Assembly: GCA_023412275.1 (NCBI GenBank)
Contig: JAEYNY010000137.1
Span: 1-23,278, forward strand
Reading direction: 5' to 3'
DNA: 23,278 nt
DNA from: Bacillota bacterium
GTDB taxonomy: Bacteria; Bacillota; Clostridia; Acetivibrionales; DSM-1351
Below the pieces are notes generated by a model. That model searched no databases. It saw only the letters and a program-made list of their open reading frames with translations, and had not been told where the DNA came from. Position 1 is the stretch's first letter; each line of letters starts with the position of its first letter. Made by a program: the position numbers and the translations under genes. This document shows positions 9,001 through 21,000 of the stretch, piece after piece.

Positions 9001-12000
9001 CCATAACCGCTGACATGAATACCATATACGGAGTCACATTCTCAGTTCTGCAGAATTGGTCTATTTTTTGCTTCAGTTCTTTTCCGATGGCATACTCCAC
9101 TGTATCTCCACTGAATCCCTGAACTCTTGAACGAGGATAATCCAACCTTAAGTCAAGCTCAGGAACATGATTCTCAAATTTAGATATCCAGTACTCTTCT
9201 TGTGGTTTCATATCCCTAGAAAGCATCCATTCACTATAATCCCTGTACTGTAGGTTTAACTCATCAGGATTCTTTCCAATATAGTACTGCATTACCTCTT
9301 TCCAGAACAGTGAGCTGCTCATTCCATCAGATATTATGTGATGGATATCAAAGAGCATATACCAACAACCGTTGTTTTCTATCAGCTTTACACGGAATAA
9401 CGGTGCTTTGCCTAAATCAAAAGGACGGACAAAGTTCCTCATGGTTTTTTCCAAGTCACCATTGCTTAACATGCTATATTCAAAATCTACATCGATAGAA
9501 GGCTCTATCTGCTGAACCATTCTTCCGTCATGCATCATAAAGGAGGTTCTCAGTATTTCATGCCTTTCCATCATATTTATAAATGCTTGCTTCATTTTTT
9601 CAGCGTCCAGAGTTCCTTCAATCTTCATGAATCTTGGCATATTGTATGCGATTCCATCCGGCTCCATTTGATTCAGAAGATAAATTCTCCTCTGAACAGA
9701 AGACATATCATAATATGTTTTAACTTCAGCCTTTGGAATGTGTTCGTATTCACTGTTGTTTTTATTTTCAGATATAAATGAACAAATCATTTCAACAGTA
9801 GGATAAACGAATATGTCTTTTAATGAGATTCTTGCTCCGGCCGTTTCTTCGATACGGTTAATAAGTCTTGTTGCACGCAGTGAATGGCCACCCAATTCAA
9901 AGAAGTTGTCTGTCACTCCTACTTTTTCAATATTAAGAATATCCGCAAATATTCCGGCAACAGTATTTTCAAGTTCATTTCTTGGAGCAATATATTCTGA
10001 ATCCTCAGTGAAATCGACCTCTGGAAGTCGCTTTCTATCCAATTTTCCGTTTATTGTTAAAGGGAGCTCATTCAATTGAATTACTTTAGCCGGTATCATA
10101 TATTCCGGCAAAGTTTTACGGAGCTCATTTTTCAATCCGGAAGCTTCATTTCCGTCTTTCATGACCACATATGCACAGATATATTTTTCGTTATCGGTCT
10201 TTTCTTTTAACACCACCGCTACATCTTTTATAGTGTCACTTTTCCTTATTGTTGTCTCAATCTCACCCAACTCGATTCTGAAGCCCCTTATCTTAACCTG
10301 TTGGTCAATTCTTCCAAGGTATTCGATATTTCCATCAGGAAGCCATCTTACAAGGTCTCCTGTATGGTACATGTTGCCTTCTCCGAAAATATTGGGCTCA
10401 AACTTCTCAGCAGTCAGCTCAGGATTATTGAGATAACCATCAGATAAACCGTCCCCTGATGTACATAATTCTCCGGGCATTCCTATTCCGCACACCTCAT
10501 GTCCATTCATTATGTACACCTGTGTATTTGCAATAGGGCGTCCAATTGGTATCTGGTTCATGCATTCTTCAATTTCATATGTTGTTGTAAATGTAGTATT
10601 CTCAGTAGGCCCATAGCCATTAATCAAATGTGTTTTATTATTCACGGCCTTTAGCATATTAACATGCTTTTCAGACAATTTTTCTCCACCAATCAAAAGG
10701 TATGAAATACTGTCAAACATACTACTGTTGCCTGAAATCATCTGGTTATAAAGGGATGATGTCAGCCACATTGTATTAACGCCCTTATTTACTATTTCCT
10801 TGTAAAGATACTTTTCATTTGTGAGTACCTCATTAGATGCAATAACCAACTTTCCGCCATTCAATAGTGCTCCCCAGATTTCAAATGTAGAGGCATCAAA
10901 AGCAAGTGAACCTGTTTGCATTACCACAGTATTTCCGTCAAGGGACACATAGTTTGTATTTTTTACCAGTCTCACAACATTCCTATGCTTCACCATAACC
11001 CCCTTCGGAGTTCCGGTTGTGCCGGATGTATAAATCAGATATGCCAAATCCTCTGGGCCATTGATATTTTCCGGAGTTTCTACCGGATAGTCACCTATAT
11101 GGGTAATATCAACAACTTTGCACCCTGTATCCAGAGGTAATTTTTCCTTGCCTTGCAAATAAACTTTTGGTTTACAGTCCTCTAGTATATATTTGAGTCT
11201 TTCTGCAGGGTAGTTTAAATCAATAGGTACGTAGGCACCTCCAGCCTTTACAATACCTAAGATTCCAATAATAGTCTCCAATGTTCTCTCAGTTGTTACC
11301 GCAACAAAATCACCTGATCTTACTCCTTCATTTCTCAAGGCCGTAGCTATTTTATCGGATAGGATATCAAGCTCAGCGTATGTTATTGCAGTGCTGTCGG
11401 ACATTAGTGCTACCGAATCAGGTGAAAGTCTTGCCTGTTCTACAAACAACTCTCCGATAGTCTTATGTGCAGGGTAGGCTGTTTTATTGTCATTAAATCT
11501 ATCTGTTACTTTTTTATACTCATCATTATCCAGGGCACTTATTTCCCTGAGTTTAAGACTTGTATCTCCAATAGCATTTTCTATAACATTTTTAAAGTGT
11601 ACCAATAATAAATCAATTGACTCTTCCTTAAAGAGATCAGTACAATAACTTGCGGATACGGTATAACCCTTTTCCAAAGGACTTATAATTACAGTAATAT
11701 CAAATTTTTCAATATCCGTGCCTGAAGCACAAGGCTCAAGGCTGAATTCCTCTGTGGTTAAGTTTATCTTCTCATTATTCTGGTAGACAAACATCACATC
11801 AAACAATGGATTTCTGGATATGGTTCTCTCTATATTTAAGTCTTCCAACAATTCCTCAAATGGATATTCTTGATTGTCGTATCCATTCATAACTGTGCTT
11901 TTTACTTCTTTCAGGAATTCTCCAAAGCTCTTTTCCTTTTCCGGGAATGTTCTGAAGGCCAGAGTATTTACAAACATACCCAACATGCTTTCAGTATCCT

Positions 12001-15000
12001 TGTGTGTTCTTCCTGATATTGGGCTGCCTACGACTATATCTTCCTGTCTGGTGTATTTACCCAAAAGCATTGTAAATGCAGCCAACAGCACCATATATTC
12101 CGTTGTTCCAGTATCCTGAGTAAGCTTTATTATCTTACTTCTTGTCTCATCTGTAATAGTTGTCTCTATTGTCTTACCCCGGAAGGTTTGAATCTGCGGT
12201 CTTGTAAAGTCCAGAGGAAAATCAAGTACCGGTATATCGCCTGTGAATTGATCTTTCCAGTACTGCCTTTGACTATTGAAATCTCTCGAATTAATCCACT
12301 GGCTGTAATCCTTGTACTGTACTCTTAATGGCATAAGTTCTTTTTCGCCATACAGTTTCATAAGTTCATCAAACATAATTACTGAGCTCATTCCGTCAGA
12401 TATGATATGGTGCATATCCAACATCACATATTCTTCGGATTTCGTACGAACTACCTTTAATCTAATAAGAGGTAGTTCCTCCAGCTTGAACTTTCTTACA
12501 AAACTATTAATTATATTTTCAAGAGAATCGTTGCATTCCTCATATACGCAATCCACCAGTGGCTTATCTTGAATTTCCTGAACCAAATTACCGCCTATCA
12601 TTTTAAATACGGTTCTCAGAATTTCATGACGTCTCAGCAGTTCCGTGAAAGCATGTTCCAATCTTCCAAAGTCAAGCTGACCTCCGGATACCTTCATAAT
12701 AAATGGCATATTATACGAAAGACCTGTTTCATCCATTTGATAAATCATGTACATTCTCTTCTGGGCTGATGACATCGGGTAATATTTATTCTGTTCAACC
12801 GCAGGGATTGGCTCAAAACCACCGTTTATAGCTTTTTCTGCAAATTGAGACAATTTCTCAATTGTAGGATATTCAAAAATATCTTTTAATGAAAGTCGAA
12901 TTCCCATTTCTTCTTCAATCTCATTGATAACACGCATAGCCCTAAGGCTGTGTCCACCCATTTCAAAGAAGTCATCCTTTATGGACAGCTCGTCTGTCTT
13001 TAATACATTACTAAAAATCGAATATATCAACTTTTCAGTATGAGTACCCGGTGCAACCTGTTCTCTGAGGCTTGATGCCTTTATGTTATTCAAAGCCCTT
13101 TTATCCAATTTTCCATTTGCAGTTACAGGCAATTTATCCAACATCGCTATAAATGAAGGTATCATATAATCCGGCAACAGCTTTCTCAATTGTTCCTTGA
13201 CATCCATAGTCGAAATGGTGTTTTTAGGGACAATATATGCATATATTGCCTTCTGTACTACTTCATCCTCACGAACCATTACTGCACAGTCACTAACTTC
13301 ATCAAGCCCTTTTATGACAGTTTCTATTTCACTAAGCTCAATTCTGAAGCCTCTTATTTTGATTTGCTCGTCAATTCTTCCTAAATACTCAATGTTACCG
13401 TCGGGAAGCCACCTTCCCAAATCTCCGGTGCAATACAGCACATCTTCGCCTAAAACACCCGGAATAAACTTTTCCTCCGTTAGTTCAGGCCTGTTCAGAT
13501 ACCCTCGGGAAACACCTGCCCCCGCAGCACATATCTCACCCGGAATACCGATACCGCAAAGTTCTTTGTGGTCATCAACAATATAAACTCTGGTATTTGC
13601 AATAGGGGTTCCGATTGGTATTTTCTCAAAATCATCCGGAATACAGAAGGTTGTTGTGAATGTGGTATTTTCAGTTGGACCGTATCCGTTAATCAGTCTT
13701 GTTTTAGCATTTTCCTTTTTAAATATCCTTACATGCTTTTCAGACAGCTTCTCACCCCCTATCAATAGGGTATCCAGAGAGTCAAAAATGCTGCATTTCA
13801 TTTCTACCAGTTGGTTGAATAATGTTGAAGTAAGCCACATTGTATTAACCTTGTGCTTTAAAATAACCTTTTCCAAGGCATTTGCTTCAAGGATTACATC
13901 GTAATCAGCAAGGACAAGCTTTCCTCCGTTAAGCAATGGCCCCCAGACTTCCATGGTTGAAGCATCAAAAGCCATTGCACCTGTTTGCAGGATAACCGAA
14001 TCAGTTCCAAAAGTGATATAGTTAGTGTCCTTAACAAGCCTGATAACACTCCTGTGCTCTATCATGGAGCCTTTTGGATTTCCTGTGGTACCCGAGGTAT
14101 AAATAATGTATGCCAAATCCGAAGGGGTATTAACTGTAGGCAGATTATCACTGCTACCTTCCCATATACTCTTTTCCGCCAGATCAATTACAGGTATTCC
14201 GGCATCTATTAAGTTCTTATGGACAAGAACTGCTTTTGCTGAACAATCTTCTATGATATATCTGATTCTTGCTTTGGGATATCTGGTGTCTATAGGCACA
14301 TATGCTCCACCCGCCTTAAGAATCGCACAGATGCCTATAATCATTTCTACACTGCGTTCTGCCAGAACAGCAATCCTGTCATCCGGCTGTATTCCCATAC
14401 TTCGCAGCTTGCCGGCCAATATGTTGGATCTTTTATTCATTTCATAATACGTTATATTGGTGTCATCGAACACTACCGCAATACTATCAGGAGCCTTGTT
14501 AACCTGCTCTTCAAGGAGTTCAACTAATGTTTTGCCCTTGGGATAGTCCGTTTCAGTCATGTTGAACTTGGCAATGCTAACTCTGTCCGCTTCTGTAAGC
14601 ATCTCAATATCACCGACTGTTCCATAATAGTTGGCTGAAATGGATTCTAGTACTTGTATATAATGATTCATTATTCCAAGAACACTGTCTTCTTTGTATA
14701 AATCCGTACTGTATTCTAAAAGAAGCTGGTATCCGTCCTTATATGGCAACAAAGTAAATGTTAAATCAAATTTGGATGTAGTATGTCTGTCATCCTGTAC
14801 CGAGTCATTGAAAACAAGTCCGTCAAAGTTCTCCGTATTCTGTTCATTGTTTTCCATTACAAACATCACATCAAAAAGCGGATTTCTTGATAAGTCTCTA
14901 CTTACTCCGGCTGCTTCTACTATCTCTTCAAATGGATAGTCCTGATTTTCATATGCTTTAAGACATGTCTCTTTTATTTCTCCGAGAAATTCAAGGTACT

Positions 15001-18000
15001 TTTTCCCATCCTTCGGTTTAGCCCGCAATGGCAGGGTATTTACAAACATACCGGTTATTGCTTCGGTATCCTTATGATTTCTACCTGATACAGGACTTCC
15101 AACTATAATATCATGCTGTCTGCTGTATTTTGAAAGGAGTATCATCAAAGCACTAAAAAGCACCATGTACTCTGTAGTTCCCGATTTCTGAGCCAACTGA
15201 CGCAGCCGTTCCTTCAGGGCTTCACCGATGAAGGACTTCACAGAGCTTCCGTTAAATTTTTGCTTCGAAGGTCTGGGATAATCCAATGGCATTTCCAGTA
15301 CAGGAATCTCATCTCTCAATTGATTTTTCCAATATTCCTGTTGGGGTGTTAAATCCCTTGAAAGCATCCACTCACTGTAATCCTTGTATTGTAAATCCAG
15401 TATGGGAAGTTCCTCACCGTTATACAGTCTTATAAGATCATTTTGAATAATACTTAAGCTCATGCCATCTGAAATAATATGATGCATGTCAATCAATATA
15501 TTTGAAATCCTATTTTGGGTATAAACAACCATCAGCCGCATAAGAGGAGCTTTGCTCAGATCAAATGGTCTGACGAATTCCCTGTACAACTTCATAATAT
15601 CAGCTTCCTCTGCCTCGGCAAAAGCTATATCTATATTAACATTATCATTAATAACCTGAACCGGTTCACCATTTATAACAGTGAAGCTGGTTCTCAAAGC
15701 CTCATGTCTGTGTGTCAGCTGCTCGACAGCTTTGCTGAACTTAACACTATCTAATTTTCCGGATAGCTCCAAAATACCTGATATATTATAAGCTACTCCT
15801 GTATTATCAAGTTCATTAAGCAAGTACATCCTTTTCTGAGCCGATGAAACAGCATAATATTCTTTTTGTATAGCTGGGGTTATGCTGCTGTACACCTTGC
15901 CGGAATGTGCGTCAACCAATGAGGCAATAAGTTCCGGTGTAGGACTGCTGAATACGTCTTTCAGTGCTAATCTGACACCTGTATCAGCCTCTATTTTATT
16001 TACCAGTTTAGTGGCTCTCAAGGAGTGCCCGCCCAATTCGAAGAAATCGTCATGGATTCCCGTCTGTTCTAAGTTCAGCACCTCACAAAAGGCAGCACAT
16101 ATTATCGCTTCCATTTCGTTTCGCGGAGCATAATACTCACCGGAACTTCTGATTTCTATATCCGGCAGTGCACGTTTATCAACCTTTCCGCTTCCGGTAA
16201 CCGGAATTGACTCAATCTGCATCATGTACCCAGGAATCATATAATCCGGCAAGAATTTTCTGATTTCATCCTTCAATACGCCTAAATTAACTTCTTCATC
16301 AGACACCAGGTATGCATAAATGGCATTGTCACCGCTACTATCCGGCTTGGCTATTGCCACTGAATCCTTTATGTATGGGATCTTTCTGATAACACTTTCT
16401 ATTTCCTCAAGCTCTATCCTAAAGCCTCTGATTTTTACCTGTTCGTCAATTCTGCCAAGGTACTCTATATTTCCGTCAGGCATCCAGCGTGCCAAGTCCC
16501 CCGACCTGTACATTTTTCCTTCTCCAAAGGGATTATCAATGAACTTTTCATTTGTTAATACAGGAAGATTCAAATATCCTCTTGCTACTCCATCACCTGT
16601 AATACATAATTCACCCGGTATACCTGTACCACACAGGTTATTCCCATCGAGGATATATATCCTGCTGTTATATATCGGTTTTCCGATAGGGATATTATTT
16701 GGTATTTCAGTACTGGGAACATATTCCCAATGTGTTGCCAGTACCGTATTCTCTGTAGGGCCATAAGCATTTATGAATCTGATCTTTTCACTGTACTTCC
16801 TTATAACCTCCCTATTCGCTGCAGAACCTCCGGTGGTCAATACTCTGAGTCCCTTTACTGAGGTCTGAAGACAGAACTGTGGCGGGAGAAGTGTAACTGT
16901 AACATTGTGTTCCTCAACATATTCTTCAAATAACTTTATATCAGCTATGATTTCCTGTGGTATCAAGCACAGACTTGCTCCGGTAAACAGTGAAATTGTA
17001 AGCTCCCAAACCGACGCATCAAATATACAGTTTGCGAACTGCAGAACTATATCATCTCCGCTCATTTGGTACAAGTCGGCAAGATAAGAGGTCATTGATA
17101 CAACCCCCCTGTGCTCCAACATTACACCTTTAGGTTTCCCGGAGGTACCCGACGTATAAATCAAATACATCAGGTCTTTTGGTTTATTGATAATAGGGAG
17201 ATTTTCCTGTGCTCCTTCCCATAACTGCTTTTCTGCAAGATTAATGACAGGGATATCTGTTTTAACCTCAGCATTATACACCAGCACAGCTTTGGCTCTG
17301 CTGTCCTCCAGTATATAGTCAATCCTTTCCACAGGGTATGAGGCATCTATTGGTACATAAGCTGCTCCGGCCTTTATAACCGCTAGCATACCAACTATCA
17401 TTTCCATACTTCGTTCAGCCATTACAGCCACAAAATCATCCGGCCGGATGCCCATTTCTCGTAATCTAACCGCAATACAGTTTACCCTGTTATTAAGTTC
17501 TGAATATGTTATTTTTGTGTCTTTATAAGTTATTGCAATACGGTCAGGTGAATTTTTGACCTGCTCTTCAAATAATTCAACTACGGTTCTGTCTTTTGCA
17601 TATTGTTTTGAGGTATCATTAAATACGTTCAGTATGAGATTCTTTTCTTCGTTTGTTACAGTATTGATTTCCGCTAAAGTCAAATCATTACTGTCCGTTA
17701 TTTCATCGATAATCTTTTTAAAATGCCCGGCCATGGCAAGTATGCTTTCTTTTTTAAATAGATCACTGCAATATTCAAAAAGAACCAGATATCCTCCATT
17801 GCTTTCGCCGGCACTGATTGCTAAATCAAATTTTGCAATATTATGGTTTAAAACCTCTGTAGTTTCATTTATATTTATACCTTCAAATTCATCATCAAAA
17901 TTCCTGTTATTCTGGACTGAAAACATGACATCAAACAAAGGGTTACGGGATATATCCCTGTTAACCTTGATTTCTTCCAGAAGTTCTTCAAAAGGGAACT

Positions 18001-21000
18001 CCTGATTTTCATATGCAGATAAACAGATTTCCCTTATCTCTGACAAGAAATCAGTATACTGTTTTGTTGTTTCGGGTTTTGCCCTCATCACAAGTGTATT
18101 AACGAACATACCCAACATACCTTCGGTATCCTTATGGGTTCTGCCTGAAACCGGACTGCCTACTGTAATATCAGCTTGTCTGCTATACTTTCCAAGCAAA
18201 ATGAATACAGCACTGAGAAGTACCATATATTCCGTTGTTCCGGTCCTGCGTGCAAGATTTTTGATAGCTGCAGTCCGGTCAGGCCCTATAAACGTACTCA
18301 CACCGCCACCTTTGAATGACTGAATTGAAGGTCTTTTATAATCCAAAGGCAGATTTAAAACAGGTACCTCATCACTGAATCGGCTGACCCAATATTCTTT
18401 TTGCCTTGATAAATCCCTTTGATTCATCCATTGGCTGTAATCCTTATAGTGAACCCTTATTTCATTAAGTTCTTCACCTGAATACAACTTCAGCAGCTCC
18501 TCCTTCAATATATCCATGCTCATACCGTCTGATATGATATGGTGTATATCAACCAGGAGAGCTGTCTGATTTTCCCTTTTTACTGCACATACTCTCATAA
18601 GAGGTGCTTCCTGAAGGTCAAAGGGCTTTCTGAAATCATCCTGAAGCTTATTTAGTTCAGTTCTGCCATCTTCAATAACTGAAAAATCTATTTTATTATT
18701 CTGACTTATTTTTTGTACCATCTCGCCATTTATCATATGAAAGCTTGTTCTTAATATTTCATGGCGTTCTGTCATTTTCTCAACTGCATGCTTTATTTTC
18801 ATTTCATCAAACTCACCGTAGAGATAAAATGAACCGGAAATATTATATACAGTTGATACATCACCAATTTGATTAATTAAATACAAACGTTTCTGGGATG
18901 AAGACATTGGATAGCACTCCATATCCTTTGCCATCGGAATTGGTGAGTATATGTTTTCTCTTAATTTATCCAGTTCCTTGGATATTTCCTCGGGACTTCC
19001 GGCTCTGAAGATGGTTTTCAGGGGAACTTTAACCCCCAGCTCAGAACCTATGCGGTTAACAAGTTTGGTGGCACTGAGGGAATGTCCTCCCAGATCAAAG
19101 AACACATCGTGTATTCCCACTTTCTGCACCCCAAGAATCTCCTTAAAAATCCCGCAGATTTTCTCTTCAGTCTCGTTACGAGGTGCTTCAAATTCATCGG
19201 AACCTGACAACTCAATCTCCGGCAGACTTTTTTTGTCCAGTTTTCCGTTTTTGTTCATCGGTAAAGATTCAATTTGCATTATTCTTGCCGGCACCATGTA
19301 ATTTGGCAGTTCACTATTCAATAGGTTTTTAATTTTACCAATGTCTATAGTTTTGTCCGAAACAACGTATGCAAGCAGATACTTTATCCCATCTTTTTCT
19401 CTTGCAATTACGACCGCTTCTTTTATATCTTCAAGTTTCTTAATAACATTTTCTATTTCACCGGGCTCAACCCTGAAACCTCTGATTTTTACCTGTTCAT
19501 CAATTCTTCCCATGTATTCAAGGTTTCCATTGGAGGTCCACCGGGCCAAATCTCCCGAGCGATACATTTTTCCATCGCCGAAAGGATTATCAATGAATTT
19601 CTCCGCATTTAATTCAGGTCTGTTCAAATATCCTCTCGCCACGCCAATACCCGCTATGCATAACTCACCGGGTACGCCGATACCGCAAGGCTCCCCGTCA
19701 TTCATAATAAATATCTGGGTGTTGGCAATAGGCTTACCAATTGATACAGTTCTGGTTTTAACCTCTTTATGATAAATGTAATCGCAGCAGCCGATAGTAG
19801 TTTCAGTAGGTCCGTATTCGTTATGAATATCTATGTGTTCCCCATATTTGTCCATTATAAGTCTCGAAGTATGTGAATCCAGTTCCTCTCCTCCGAGTAT
19901 AAGTGAATTTAAATTAGGCAGTCTGTCCACATCCTGAAGTGCCGCGGCTTCCTTTAGATGTAATGGTGTTAGCTTTACTGACGTCAGTTCCTGATTTCGG
20001 AATATATTGTTTATGTCATTATCAACCGTATCATTATATACTACTAATTTTCCCCCAAAGCATAATGGGAGGAATATAGATGTCTGTGTTAAATCAAAGC
20101 TTGGGTTAGTGAAAAATGGCATGCAGATATCCGACTTTACATAGCTGTTTCGGGCATATGTAATATAATTCATCAAGGATCTGTGTTCAATCATTACACC
20201 CTTGGGTTTACCGGTGGTTCCCGACGTATAAATTATGTAAACAAGGCTATCCTCACTGCAAATCAAAGGAATGTTGTCCTGTATGCCACTGTAATTTTCC
20301 AGATTTTTTAAATCTATTGTTTCTATATTCAATGTCATTATACAATCCTTAAGAGATTGTTCAGTCTTACCCATGAGTATTGCTTTCGGACTACAATCCT
20401 CAAGCATAAACTGTATCCTGTCCACCGGATAGCCCGGATCAACGGGAACATATGCTCCTCCTGCCTTGAGAACAGCCACAATGCCGAGAACTGTCTCTAT
20501 ACTGCGTTCTGCAATTATCGCCACTCTGTCGTCATTTTTCACTCCGAGATTCCTCAATTTAGAAGCAATGCAATTTGCTTTTGCATTAACCTCACCATAT
20601 GTAAACCGAGTGTCACCATACTCCAGTGCAATATTATCAGGACTTCTTTTTGCCTGTTCTTCAAACATCTCAATTACAGTTTTCTCTAGCGAGTAAGGCT
20701 CAAATGTATTATTAAACTGATGAATAACCTGATCCTTCTCATCAACATTAAGAATACCTACATCCTTTATTTTTTGGCTGGTATCTGCCATCATGCTGCA
20801 TAGAATTACTTCCAAATGCTGCATCATGATTCTTATTGAATCTTCGCAAAACAAATCCAAGCAATAGTTGAACCCAACAAGGTATTCATCATCAGTAACA
20901 TCTACGTGTATTGTCAAGTCAAACTTCTCAATATCTATTTCTGGAGCACAAGCCTCCAAAGTAAGTTCCTTTGATTTCAAGTTACGCTTTTCATAATTCT

